From Thermoplasmatales archaeon UBA509 (GTDB lineage Archaea > Thermoplasmatota > Thermoplasmata > Thermoplasmatales > Thermoplasmataceae): 35,159 bases of DNA. The stretch is from assembly GCA_002498845.1 (NCBI GenBank), contig DAJC01000016.1, positions 1 through 35,159 of the forward strand, in the 5' to 3' direction. A model generated the notes under the pieces. It ran no database searches, was not told the origin of the DNA, and worked only from the letters and a program-made list of their open reading frames with translations. Numbering within the stretch: position 1 is the first letter of the stretch; every line of letters starts with the position of its first letter. This document shows, piece by piece, positions 24,797 to 34,660 of this stretch. Position numbers and translations under genes: made by a program.

Positions 24797-27700
24797 TTCA
24801 AATCACCCAATATTAATCTCATCATTACACCCATTGAGCTCAGTTCGTCCCTCATCAGCTTGAAGGCATAACTTGTTTCAACCGGGTGTATATTTCCTGT
24901 ATTTCCACAGACTGGACAGCGCGGTATTCCCTTCTTTCTGTCAAGTATTGCAATGTGGCCGCATTTGGGATTTCCACACACATAGAGAATGGTTCCATCG
25001 CTCTGGTCCAGAAGCCTGTCTTTTATGACCATTGCTGCACCATGTGCTATCAATGTATCTCTCTCCATTTCACCGAACCTAAGACCTCCCTGTCTGGAAC
25101 GTCCTTCTGTGGGCTGCCTGGTGAGTATCTGCACAGGTCCCCTTGACCTGGCGTGGAACTTCCCTGCCACCATGTGATGCAGCTTCTGGTAGTAGATCAC
25201 CCCGGTGAAGATTTCAGCGTCAAACTTGCGTCCTGTTATTCCATCGTACATGACCTCGCTGGACGACTGCCTGAAGCCGTATTTTATGAGACCGTCTCTC
25301 AGGCTCCTTTCGGGCTCTCCGCTGAATATGGTACCATCGATGATCTCTCCCTTCATTGAGGCAATCTTCCCTCCAATCATCTCAAGGATATGCCCCACTG
25401 TCATTCTTGAAGGGATGGCATGTGGATTGATTATGAGGTCGGGAATTATGCCGTCTTCTGTAAATGGCATGTCCTCCTGCGGAACCACTGCACCGATGAC
25501 ACCTTTCTGCCCGTGCCTGGATGCGAACTTGTCACCAAGTTCAGGTATCCTTTCACTCCTGACCCTGATCTTCACGACCCTGCTGTTGCTTTCTGAAACC
25601 GTAAGAATGACATTGTCCACGAAGCCTTTCTCATTGGGCCTCATGGTTATGGATGATTCCCTGCGTCTCTGTGGTCCGAGCTTGTCTCCACCCTCTTCCA
25701 GGAATCTTGGCGGGGATGTCTTGCCTACAAGCACCTCTGAACCCTCAACATAGGATTCAGGATATATTATTCCATTCTCATCCAGGTTCCGGTAAAACTC
25801 CTCAGCTCTGGCGCCAAGGACATCATGGGTCGGAATTTCGAACTTGTCCTCCTGGCCTCCCGGATAACGGCGCTCCTCTGCGCTGTACGTCCTGAAGAAT
25901 GTGCTCCTGCCCAGTCCTCTTTCCACGGCAGCCTTGTTGAATACAAGTGCGTCCTGAATGTTGTATCCCTGATACGACATGATTGCTACCACAAAATTCT
26001 GTCCAGCAGGCCTCTTGTCGTATTTTATGAAATCCATTATCTTTGTCTTCACAAGGGGAATCTGAGGATAGTGCAGCACATGGCCCCTCGTGTCCGTCCT
26101 TATTCTGAAGTTCGTTGAGGCAAGCCCGATGGACTGCTTGGTCATGGCTGCAGCCATTGTGATCCTTGGAGATGAATTGTGCTCCGGATAAGGAGTAACG
26201 GAAGCAGTGACACCAAGAATCAGCGATGGGTCAACCTCCAGGTGAGTGTGGTCCTCGGTGAGGATTTTATGAGATTCAAAAGTGTTTCCGCACTGATCAC
26301 ATCTCAATATTACAGGTGAATCAGGTTCTGAACCTTCACCTGGGTTAACCCATGTGAGCTTGCTCCTGTAAAGGTATGCATTGCAGCGGGGGCATCTTTC
26401 TGGGAAATCATATGCATAGACTGCTATGTACAGATTCTCCTCCTCTTCTGCATCCACGAACTCAAGGGCTCCGCGCCTGATAAGATCCTCCACGGCAAAT
26501 TCGCCATCGTTCAGCTTGTTGAGCATATCAGTGTTGATCACGGTGTTACCGTTCTTCAAAACAAGAAGAGGGCGCCTTATTCTTCCACGATCACAGTTAA
26601 TGATGACTTCTCTTGTTGATCCATCGTATCTGACGTTAACCTCATTGGAGAGTTTACCTCTTCTTCTCTCCTCCCTGATCTTCTGGGTGAGTTCCTCAGG
26701 ATTCATGTGATATCCAATAAGGTCACCGTTCAGGTAGACCCTTCCGGCATCTGGATTCTCGCCTTCCACATCCTGGACTTCCATGCCCCTGAGCGTTTCC
26801 ATGACTATTGTGGGGTCAATACCCTCGGTCACGTTGATTATGAGCGCAGCATTCTTCACCAGACCACAGTTCTGCCCCTCTGGCGTCTCGTTTGGACATA
26901 TCCTCCCCCACTGTGTGGGGTGAAGGTCCCTGGCTTCGAAGTGAGGTTGTGACCTTGTGAGAGGTGATATTATCCTTCTCATGTGACTTATTGTGCTGAC
27001 ATTCGAAACCCTGTCCAGCAGCTGTGATACCCCGGTTCTTCCGCCAATCCAGTTTCCTGTGGCCATTGCGTGAAGTATCTTCTGCGTCATGAGGTCCTGC
27101 CTTACAGCAGGTTTCAGGCGAATTCCCTTCTTCCTGTTGTAGGTTCTCTCAAGCTGGTACTTCAGATCCTTCATAACAGCCTGGAATGCATTCCTGAAAA
27201 GTTCATCCAGAAGATCTCCAGCCAGCTTAACCCTCTTATTTGCAAGATGGTCTTTGTCGTCTTCCTTTCTTATGCCCAGATGAAGTTCCAGAAGAGACCT
27301 TGCCATTCTGCCAAGGTATATGGCTTTCTTCATCCTGTCTTCAGGAGAATCCCCCAGATGAGGGAGAAGAGACCTGTCAAGCATCTGGGATACTTTCTTT
27401 TCCCTGAATTCCTTTGCCTGGCCAGCTGCAAACCTCTTTTCCAGGTATGCTATGGCATCCTCGTTGTTGTTCACTCCATTGGGTGGGAAAATCTTGGGGT
27501 TTCTTGCCTCCTCAAGATTTGCATATATTATTGGCTCCATTGCCTGTGCCGAGGCTATTGCGCTGTGAACGTCAACATCTTTCTCCATGCCCAGTGCTTT
27601 CATCAGAATCACAAGGGGTATGGCGCCAGCAACGCTGGGAATGGAAACACTAATAATGCCGTCGTTGCCTCTTTCCATTGAGGTCAGTGCCCTGAAGCCT

Positions 27701-28395
27701 GATTTCTGCGAGAATACCTTTGCCACTTCGACTTTTGCCTCGTACTTGTCCTCGTATTCCACCAGTATTTTGTTTGGTGCCAGATCTTCAAGGGAAACTA
27801 TAACCCTCTCTGATCCTCCGATAATAAAGTAACCGCCGGAGTCATCCGGATCTTCACCAACATACTGAAGCTTTTCACGCCTTGTGGCCTCAACTGGACC
27901 GTTGTTTTTCTCAATGTACTGGTCCAGATTGTTTCCTGTAAGGGTACACACCCTTGACCTCACCATAACTGGAATATCGCCGATCTTGATGTTCTCCGGC
28001 TCCCTCTCAACACCGTCCTCAACGACTCTTACCCTGAGGGTTATCGGTGCCATGTAATTGAGGTCCCTGAGTCTTGCCTCTGTGGGCGTAATCTGGTTTG
28101 ACGCACCCGAGGCTTCCTTTATTTCAGGCTTATCAGCCCAGATGGTGGGTTCACCAACATATCTTCCCTTTTCCCGAAGTCTCCCGAAGTATACCTTAAT
28201 TTCACGACCACCGGTCTTGCTCTGGTCAAGAACCATAACTCCGGGTTCGTCGTCGTCAGAGACCTTTGTCTCATCAACTATCTGCTGCATTATGCTATCC
28301 GGGTTTCCCACTGTAGCAATAAAATTGTTGTATGATTCGATCAGATGGCTTACGACACTTTCATTCTTGAAAAAATATTCAACCAATTCCTTCAT
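24793..28395 (-). CDS. rpoB: DNA-directed RNA polymerase subunit B (unsplit)
   Basis: 1200 aa, a single polypeptide; in methanogens and halophiles B is split into B' and B''. Seen motifs: [10 protein letters not shown] ... CDQCG (zinc ligands in the middle), [20 protein letters not shown], the active-site block [20 protein letters not shown] and [20 protein letters not shown], and the C-terminal zinc site CGNPKCG ... CPVCGNTG. It forms one of the two large jaws of the polymerase. Overlaps rpoH by 4 bp upstream and rpoA1 by 4 bp downstream. Confidence 0.98.
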
Positions 28396-28655
28396 TTAAA
28401 AACCTCGCTGGTAATGACCCTATAATAAGTAGAGTATCCCATGGTGGGACTTCTTCTGACGATTCTGATAATCGTACCGGTGTCGAGCGGTCCATGAATC
28501 TCTTCCAGTGCCTTTATTGCGGGATCACTCCTGCTTATTTTTGGTAATAGGTCCTTAGCTATTTCTAACTCCTTTAAAACCTTATCTTCTTCACTCTTTG
28601 GAACCACATGGTGTTCCGGTACCAGATCGTGCTGCAGCACATTGAATTTTCCCAT
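28392..28655 (-). CDS. rpoH: DNA-directed RNA polymerase subunit H (Rpo5)
   Basis: 87 aa, homologous to the C-terminal domain of Rpb5. The typical start [20 protein letters not shown] and the end [13 protein letters not shown] are clear. It heads the rpoH-rpoB-rpoA1-rpoA2 operon. Its ATG is only 18 nt downstream of the tRNA-Lys 3' end, and that short leader holds a GGGGTGA Shine-Dalgarno site, so the message start must lie in or just after the tRNA. Confidence 0.97.
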   Translation of the reverse strand: MGKFNVLQHDLVPEHHVVPKSEEDKVLKELEIAKDLLPKISRSDPAIKALEEIHGPLDTGTIIRIVRRSPTMGYSTYYRVITSEVFK

Positions 28656-28673
28656 TCCTTTTCACCCCATTTA

Positions 28674-28747
28674 CGGGCCCGGGGGGGTTCGAACCCCCGA
28701 CCACCTGGTTAAAAGCCAGATGCTCTACCTAGCTGAGCTACGGGCCC
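28674..28747 (-). tRNA. tRNA-Lys (UUU)
   Basis: 74 nt on the minus strand: acceptor GGGCCCG/CGGGCCC, D-arm GCTC-AGCTAGGTA-GAGC, anticodon stem CTGG(C)/(A)CCAG with loop containing TTT, T-arm CGGGG-GTTCGAA-CCCCC region. No intron, no encoded CCA. Upstream TATA-like sequences at 28768-28776 and 28782-28790 could drive it. The gene ends 18 nt before the rpoH start codon. Confidence 0.94.
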
Positions 28748-28836
28748 TTGACATCGATGCCTTCGTGAATATGGATTTTGCTTATAAATATTGGCAAAAA
28801 TATGAGTGAAATATTCCTGGAAAAATTATGGTTGCC

Positions 28837-30384
28837 TCAGTCCCTTGATCGAGCAAGGAAGAATGAAGCAAGTGCGGGTATGAGTAGCCACGCCAGTCCT
28901 ACCAGTACAACTGATACTGTTGTGATCCCAACGCTTGATGCCAGGTAACCTGTACTTATGTCAAGTGTGGAACCGTACACGCCTGACCTCAAATCTATGA
29001 CCAGTGAGGGGAATGTGCTTGGCGAAATGGTATCGAGAGCAAGCGCTGCAATAACACCGCTTTTTACTGCAGAATCAACATGCAGCGCAAACAGCACCAG
29101 AGCCATGAGGTCGCTCCAGAAAAGAACCATGACGAAGAAGAGACCGATGCCAGTGCCAAGAATTCCACCCTGTGACTTCAGGAACTGGGAAACCAGGTAA
29201 ATCAGTCCGGAGAAGGCAATGGCCTCCACCAGATACCCTCCAAGAATGCTGAAGAAGTAAGAAGAAGAGAGAAGAGAACCTGTATATTTGTAAATTATGA
29301 TGTCCGAAAGAGCCTCGGCCACAACAAGAGCCACCAGGAAACTCACTGCACCTCCAATAAATCTTGAAGCAAAGATTCGACCCTTTGTGACAGGCCTTGT
29401 AATAATGGACTCAAGGACACCTGAAGCTTTGTCCTTGCCGTAATAGAAATATGCGGAGAAAATGCCCAAAATGGGTATCAGGAATTCATATGGAACCTGC
29501 AGAATTGCCTCCAGCAGAGCACCCGAGGATGTTGAGCTGAACAAAATGGCTGATGATAACATCACTAAGGGCTGTACACTACCAGATGGTGGGAATAGCT
29601 CAACTATTACATTAAAGCCATTGGCTGTGGCATTCAGAGGGAGTGTGAATACCTTATTGTGAAAACCGCCAATCTGCCCATAAAGCGTCATTTCCTTAGA
29701 AGGGAGCGGAAGTGATATACTGGACTGGTTCTGCACGTAATAATAGAGGTTTGCTTCCGGCATTGCAGAACCGTTTGCGGAAGCATAGTAAATCTCAATA
29801 TTGCTGAGGGTCTTACTGGAAGGGTTCGCCACTTTCGCAACGAAATACACAGACTGGTTGCTGGTGCTCTGCCATACCGTTGAATTATGATAATTAAGAT
29901 AATTAATTCTCCCTTCCGACGATGCATTCTTTTCTATTATTGGATTCTGAAATTCTGCAGTTACATTGATACCGGAGATATAGAGTGGAAAGTACTCATA
30001 CTGGGTATAGTTTACTAGAGAAAAATGAACCGTAGTATTGAAATATCCATAACTGTTGGTTGTTCCAGAAAGGTTATCCATTTTCGTGCTATATGTTGCA
30101 GTTGTTCTGTTGAATGTCGTGTTCACCAAACTTGAGTCTATACTGAGGCCCGCCACCGGCTGGCCATATCCATTTGCCACAAAGTCAGTCACGTTGTATC
30201 CATATGGTGTCTTGAAAACAGCAGGATATACATATGCCTCTGAACCCGGTGCCACGGAACTCCCTGAACTGAAGGAGACTGCGGCATATGCAATCCCGAC
30301 GGTGGCCAGTACAATCAGCACGATCATCACTATGGTGAATTTTCCCGTCAGGGTTCTTCTAAGGTCGTATATGAAGTCCCTCAT
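28837..30384 (-). CDS. ABC-2 type exporter permease with large extracytoplasmic domain
   Basis: 515 aa. One helix at about residues 14-37, then some 230 residues of polar, Ser/Thr/Asn/Tyr-rich sequence with many N-x-S/T sites that should lie outside the cell, then about five to six helices from about residue 270 to the end. The block FYYGKDKASGVLESIITRPV followed by TKGRIFASRFIGG is typical of the gating loop of ABC-2/NatB-like permeases. It is translated from the same message as the ATPase gene (4-bp overlap). The substrate is unknown. Confidence 0.88.
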   Translation of the reverse strand: MRDFIYDLRRTLTGKFTIVMIVLIVLATVGIAYAAVSFSSGSSVAPGSEAYVYPAVFKTPYGYNVTDFVANGYGQPVAGLSIDSSLVNTTFNRTTATYSTKMDNLSGTTNSYGYFNTTVHFSLVNYTQYEYFPLYISGINVTAEFQNPIIEKNASSEGRINYLNYHNSTVWQSTSNQSVYFVAKVANPSSKTLSNIEIYYASANGSAMPEANLYYYVQNQSSISLPLPSKEMTLYGQIGGFHNKVFTLPLNATANGFNVIVELFPPSGSVQPLVMLSSAILFSSTSSGALLEAILQVPYEFLIPILGIFSAYFYYGKDKASGVLESIITRPVTKGRIFASRFIGGAVSFLVALVVAEALSDIIIYKYTGSLLSSSYFFSILGGYLVEAIAFSGLIYLVSQFLKSQGGILGTGIGLFFVMVLFWSDLMALVLFALHVDSAVKSGVIAALALDTISPSTFPSLVIDLRSGVYGSTLDISTGYLASSVGITTVSVVLVGLAWLLIPALASFFLARSRD

Positions 30385-31298
30385 TTCCCACTCCCCACAA
30401 GTTCAAGGAAATAGTCCTCAAGCCCTTCGCTCTCTGTGGATATGGAAATTACCCTGTAACCGGCCTTGAAGAGAGCCTCAGAGACCTTGTACACCTCATC
30501 TGATGGGATATTGAGGCTGTGCAGTGTGATCTCATTGCCGCTGTTTTCAGGTTTCCCGAACTGCTGAAGCAAAGACACAGCATTGTCGTCGGCCTTCTGA
30601 AGCACTATTTTCACTGATAATTCACCAAGGTTGCTGAGTTCAGATCTCTCAACAACTTTCACTATCTCTCCCCGTTTGATTATTGCAATCCTGTCTGCAA
30701 CGTTTTCCAGTTCTGAAAGTATGTGTGAAGAAAGGAAGACTGCCTTGCCTTCCTTCTTGAGCGACAGCATAAAGTCCCTCATGTTCTTCACTCCTTCCGG
30801 GTCGAGGCCGTTCAGAGTCTCGTCAAAGAGGAAATTGTCGGGGTCGCCCATCATGGCAGCAGCTATGGAGAAACGCTTCTTCATTCCCTGTGAATAATCC
30901 TTCAGCGGCCTCTTGCGGGCGTCCCATATGTTGAACTTCCTTAGTAGTGTTTCTGCCTTTGCCTCGGCCTCCTTTGGCGGTATCCCATAGAAGCCTGCAT
31001 AATATTTCAGAAGCTGGACTGATTTACCGGTAGGTTCGAAGTTTGGGAGCTCGGGAACCCATCCAATGTGTTTGGATGCAGCAACTTTTTCCCTGACGAT
31101 ATCCTTTCCGTTGACCAGAACCTTTCCGCCAGTGGGAAAGATGATACCGCAGACGATTCTTATTGTTGTGGTCTTTCCGGCTCCATTCAGACCGGCAAAT
31201 CCCATTATTTCACCATCATTTATCTCCAGACTGAGATTCCTGACAGCAGGGGGCTGGTTCCGCGAATACTGTTTTGTAAGATCGGTGATCTGAATCAT
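30381..31298 (-). CDS. ABC-2 type exporter, ATP-binding subunit
   Basis: 305 aa. Walker A GLNGAGKTT (36-44), signature YSQGMKKR (135-142), Walker B FLFDETLNGLDP (156-167) with the DET in place of the more frequent DEP, and switch H192 (SSHILSE) are visible. The Q-loop position reads WVPE, a variant shared by many CcmA/YtrB-like exporters. About 80 C-terminal residues form the regulatory extension often seen in this group. A TATA-like box 26 nt before the ATG suggests a leaderless message. It overlaps its permease gene by 4 bp. Confidence 0.93.
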   Translation of the reverse strand: MIQITDLTKQYSRNQPPAVRNLSLEINDGEIMGFAGLNGAGKTTTIRIVCGIIFPTGGKVLVNGKDIVREKVAASKHIGWVPELPNFEPTGKSVQLLKYYAGFYGIPPKEAEAKAETLLRKFNIWDARKRPLKDYSQGMKKRFSIAAAMMGDPDNFLFDETLNGLDPEGVKNMRDFMLSLKKEGKAVFLSSHILSELENVADRIAIIKRGEIVKVVERSELSNLGELSVKIVLQKADDNAVSLLQQFGKPENSGNEITLHSLNIPSDEVYKVSEALFKAGYRVISISTESEGLEDYFLELVGSGK

Positions 31299-31318
31299 TC
31301 ACTGCTCCATGTTTATAC

Positions 31319-31330
31319 TATATAAATAAT
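31319..31330 (-). promoter_or_regulatory. Putative TATA box of the second ABC exporter operon
   Basis: The minus strand reads ATTATTTATATA, centred 26 nt before the ATG at 31298. The divergent 85-bp gap is very AT-rich, contains the palindrome AACATGTT around 31348-31355 and also must hold the promoter of the aldolase-family gene. Confidence 0.5.
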
Positions 31331-31383
31331 TTGACATAAAATATAACATGTTTCTAATATCCTGCTAATAATATCATCCAGCC

Positions 31384-32238
31384 ATGACAGGAAAACTCAT
31401 AATACCTATGATAACGCCCTTCAGGAATAACCATCTTGACAGGGACGTCCTTGACGCATTTATGGTATATGCAGCAGAAAACGGTTTCAGCGGACTTTTT
31501 GCGGGAAGTTCCACAGGCGGGATGGCCTCCCTTTCCTTCGAGCAGCACCAGGAATTTCTCCAGTGGGCGCTTGAATTAAACCATGGGCTTGACATGTTTG
31601 CCGGCATAACGAGAAGCAGTCTGGTAGAGACCATTGAGATGGGAAGGATAGCGGCTGACCTTGGATATGGCAAACTTGTCGCCATCAATCCATACTACCA
31701 CAAATACAGTCAGGATTCAATAGTAAGATTCTACGATTCCATACTGGACGCTTTTGATCTTGATGTTTATGCTTACAACAATCCATCCCTGAGCGGAACA
31801 GAAATACTGCCTCAGACAGTTTCTAGAATCAGGAAGGAACATGACAACCTTAAGGGCATCAAGGACAGTGGGAATAACCTTGATAAATTTTCTGAATTCC
31901 TGAAGATCCCAGGGCTTACCGTATATCAGGGCAAGGATTCACTCCTCCTTGATTCACTGAAAATGGGAGCTTCAGGTGGAGTGTGCTCATCAGCTAATTT
32001 CTGCCTGAACACGCTGAAAATTGTGCAGGGATCGTCTGATGCCAGCAGCATACAGGAAAAAACTGTACGCCTAATGGGAATTCTGGCCAGATACGAGACA
32101 CCGGGAATCCAGAACTATCTCTTCAGGAAACTGATAATGAAAGAGAAGTCTCCAAAGCATTACGTGAATATGCCCTTCGGAGACATAACTGAGCCCCCAT
32201 CAGATGAACAGGTCCTGGATCTTGTCCTGCTGAAGTGA
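31384..32238 (+). CDS. DapA-family class I aldolase, possible KDG aldolase
   Basis: 284 aa, a TIM-barrel of the DHDPS/NAL family. The Schiff-base lysine is K160 (GIKDSG), the catalytic tyrosine Y131 (YNNP), and the pyruvate-binding motif reads GSSTGG (41-46) where DHDPS has GTTGE-like sequence. Thermoplasmatales use a non-phosphorylated Entner-Doudoroff route, and Picrophilus and Thermoplasma have a DapA-family 2-keto-3-deoxygluconate aldolase; this gene is a candidate for that enzyme, which yields pyruvate and glyceraldehyde. Dihydrodipicolinate synthase is less likely since no lysine genes are near. mtnA follows after 38 bp. Confidence 0.8.
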   Translation: MTGKLIIPMITPFRNNHLDRDVLDAFMVYAAENGFSGLFAGSSTGGMASLSFEQHQEFLQWALELNHGLDMFAGITRSSLVETIEMGRIAADLGYGKLVAINPYYHKYSQDSIVRFYDSILDAFDLDVYAYNNPSLSGTEILPQTVSRIRKEHDNLKGIKDSGNNLDKFSEFLKIPGLTVYQGKDSLLLDSLKMGASGGVCSSANFCLNTLKIVQGSSDASSIQEKTVRLMGILARYETPGIQNYLFRKLIMKEKSPKHYVNMPFGDITEPPSDEQVLDLVLLK

Positions 32239-32276
32239 TGAACAATTCATTTATCTGAGAAAGACATGAACCGTCA

Positions 32277-33314
32277 ATGAAAGTAAACATTGACGGCGAG
32301 TTGAAGCACCTGTTTGCAGTTTGGTACGAAAATGATGTGGTCAAGCTTATCGATCAGAGAAAGTTGCCTGAAAAAATAGAGGTTTTCGAGGCAAAGAACA
32401 GCGATGATATTGCCTACGCAATAAAGGACATGGTGGTCAGAGGTGCACCTGCAATTGGTGTCACTGCCGCTTTCGGGCTTGCCATGGCCAAGAAAAACAA
32501 GGAAGACATGGAGGAAGCCGTAAAGAAGATAGGAGCGACAAGACCAACTGCATTTGATCTCTTCAAGGCCATAAATTACATGAAGGCTAACAATTTTGAT
32601 CTGGGTGCAGCCAGAAGATATTCCACGGAGATCAGCGGCAGAAGCAAGAAAATTGGCGAATTCGGCAACGAGCTTATAGGTAACGGCAGCAGGATCCTTA
32701 CGCACTGCAATGCCGGTGCACTGGCCGTGGTTGACTGGGGAACGGCCCTGGCCCCCATGAGGATCGCACACAACCAGGGGAAGAACATTTTTGTTTTTGT
32801 TGATGAAACCCGGCCAAGACTGCAGGGCGCGAAACTTACTGCATGGGAGCTTGGTCAGGAGGGAATCGACCATGCAATTATCGCAGATAATGCAGCAGGC
32901 TTCTACATGAGGAGGAAGGAGGTAGATCTTGTTATTGTTGGAGCAGACAGGATATCTGCCAACGGAGATTTCGCAAATAAAATAGGCACATATGAGAAGG
33001 CTGTACTTGCACACGAGAATAAGATACCGTTCTATGTTGCAGCCCCTGGAAGTACCTTTGATTTCTCAATATCCAACGGTGACGGCATTCCCATTGAGGA
33101 AAGGGGAGAGGGGGAGGTTCTCATCGTGAACGGCAAGAATCTTGGTCCTGCCGCCAGCCATGCTAGGAACCCTGCCTTTGACGTCACCCCCAACAAATAT
33201 GTGACAGCGTTCATAACAGAGTATGGAATATTCAGGCCCGAGGATTTGGGACGGATGAAAAGCCTAATGGAAAAGGACCTGTTCATGAAGGATGTGCCAT
33301 CCAGCACGGCATGA
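32277..33314 (+). CDS. mtnA: S-methyl-5-thioribose-1-phosphate isomerase (MtnA)
   Basis: 345 aa, eIF2B-alpha-related fold. It carries the MtnA-specific motifs RGAPAIGVTAAFG (55-67), THCNAGALA with C144, DETRPRLQGAKLTAWEL (176-192) and VGADRISANGDFANKIGTY with D224; C144 and D224 match the catalytic Cys and Asp of known MtnA. It converts methylthioribose-1-phosphate to methylthioribulose-1-phosphate in methionine salvage; related archaeal enzymes act on ribose-1,5-bisphosphate and have a different pattern. A CATTTAT box about 26 nt upstream fits a leaderless start. The end is close to trpS. Confidence 0.94.
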   Translation: MKVNIDGELKHLFAVWYENDVVKLIDQRKLPEKIEVFEAKNSDDIAYAIKDMVVRGAPAIGVTAAFGLAMAKKNKEDMEEAVKKIGATRPTAFDLFKAINYMKANNFDLGAARRYSTEISGRSKKIGEFGNELIGNGSRILTHCNAGALAVVDWGTALAPMRIAHNQGKNIFVFVDETRPRLQGAKLTAWELGQEGIDHAIIADNAAGFYMRRKEVDLVIVGADRISANGDFANKIGTYEKAVLAHENKIPFYVAAPGSTFDFSISNGDGIPIEERGEGEVLIVNGKNLGPAASHARNPAFDVTPNKYVTAFITEYGIFRPEDLGRMKSLMEKDLFMKDVPSSTA

Positions 33315-33339
33315 ACAAGCTGATGAAGGGAGTGTCTCA

Positions 33340-34476
33340 TTGACGGAAGATGCAAAGGTTACGCCCTGGGAGGTTTCAGGCAATCTTGGTGACACTGATT
33401 ACTCAAAGATAGCGGACAGGTTCGGCGCCAGGATAATTGACACTGCCATGAAGGAAAGAATCGCCAACTATACTGGAGATCTCCATCCGTTCCTGCGTTA
33501 CGACGTATTCTTTGCGCACAGAGACCTGGATATGATCCTTGATGCGTATTCCAGAGGAGATGGTTTTTACCTGTACACTGGAAGAGGTCCATCCGGGAAG
33601 ATGCATCTTGGCCATCTGCTTCCCTTCATGTTTACCAAGTGGCTGCAGGAGAAGTTTAACGTTGATCTCATAATACAGATCACAGATGACGAGAAGTTCC
33701 TGTTCCGGGATCTGAATTCCGGTGACCTAGCCAAATATACCAACGATAACATACTTGACATTCTTAGCCTTGGCTTCAGTCCGGAGAAAACCCACATAAT
33801 GGTGGATACCCTGAATTCAGGCCTCCTTTATAACAACGCAATCAAGGTGGCCCGCCACATAAATGTCTCGCTGGCTAAATCAGTATTTGGATTTGATGAC
33901 AGCGACAATGTGGGGAAATACTTCTTCACCAGCATTCAGGCTGTGCCGTCTTTCATCCTTTCTGAGATACTGGGGCGCACCATAAGATGCCTCATACCCT
34001 ATGCAATCGACCAGGATCCTCACTTTAAGGTGGCCAGAGACGTCATGCCAAAGATAGGTTATGAGAAGCCATCATCAATAATATCAAAGTTCATTCCTTC
34101 CCTGAAAGGAAGCGGAAAAATGTCGTCTTCCGATACCACAACTGGCATTTATCTTGATGACGACAGGAAAACCGTAAGGAAGAAACTCATGAAATATGCG
34201 TTTTCAGGTGGAAGAGATACCGCTGAGGAGCAGAGAAAATATGGCGCAAATCCTGACATAGACTTCTCATTCAACGTTTTCAGGCTCCTGGAGAATGATC
34301 CATCTGTTGTATCCAGGATTTATGAAGAATACAGAACAGGGCAGCTGCTGAGCGGAGAAATGAAAGCCATGACTGCTGACAGGATAAGCAACCTTCTGGA
34401 AGAGCTATCGGTTAACAGGGAGAAGGTGAAGGACAGTATTGGGGACTACATGTTCAGCCCTGACAGATTCCGTTGA
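33340..34476 (+). CDS. trpS: Tryptophanyl-tRNA synthetase
   Basis: 378 aa from the TTG at 33340. Upstream in-frame ATG 33292 would overlap mtnA; the TTG has a GGGAGTG site 5 nt before it. The class I motifs are seen: PSGKMHLGH (HIGH-like, about residues 84-92), then DDEKFLFRD, and KMSSS at about residue 260. The pattern is the archaeal/eukaryotic TrpRS type (about 370-390 aa). It charges tRNA-Trp in the cytoplasm. It starts 25 bp after mtnA and is probably cotranscribed. The start codon should be checked by N-terminal peptide data. Confidence 0.94.
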   Translation: MTEDAKVTPWEVSGNLGDTDYSKIADRFGARIIDTAMKERIANYTGDLHPFLRYDVFFAHRDLDMILDAYSRGDGFYLYTGRGPSGKMHLGHLLPFMFTKWLQEKFNVDLIIQITDDEKFLFRDLNSGDLAKYTNDNILDILSLGFSPEKTHIMVDTLNSGLLYNNAIKVARHINVSLAKSVFGFDDSDNVGKYFFTSIQAVPSFILSEILGRTIRCLIPYAIDQDPHFKVARDVMPKIGYEKPSSIISKFIPSLKGSGKMSSSDTTTGIYLDDDRKTVRKKLMKYAFSGGRDTAEEQRKYGANPDIDFSFNVFRLLENDPSVVSRIYEEYRTGQLLSGEMKAMTADRISNLLEELSVNREKVKDSIGDYMFSPDRFR

Positions 34477-34538
34477 ACGGTACATACGATCTGTGGAAAC
34501 TGCGCCTCAATACATGATTATGATTACAAATGAAGTCC

Positions 34539-34560
34539 TGCATTAAGGGTACCTTATGCA
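34539..34560. repeat. Imperfect palindrome between trpS and the MFS gene
   Basis: TGCATTAAGG and CCTTATGCA flank GTA; the arms pair perfectly except for one extra T in the left arm. The 184-bp gap holds nothing else notable apart from the AT-rich promoter zone at about 34640-34655. It could be a terminator for trpS or an operator for the transporter. Confidence 0.35.
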
Positions 34561-34660
34561 TTTATTGACCAGTGGATTGAACCCTGTCCATGAATCTGCA
34601 CCATGGCACACATTCCCTGAATTGCCCATAAACATACAAAACAAATAATATATACCCCCA

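Noticed and set aside
27070..27681. 203-codon open frame on the plus strand
   Set aside because: It is antisense to rpoB with no motif; rpoB is certain here.
33292..33339. Upstream ATG start of trpS
   Set aside because: It overlaps mtnA and lacks a Shine-Dalgarno site; TTG 33340 has one at good spacing.
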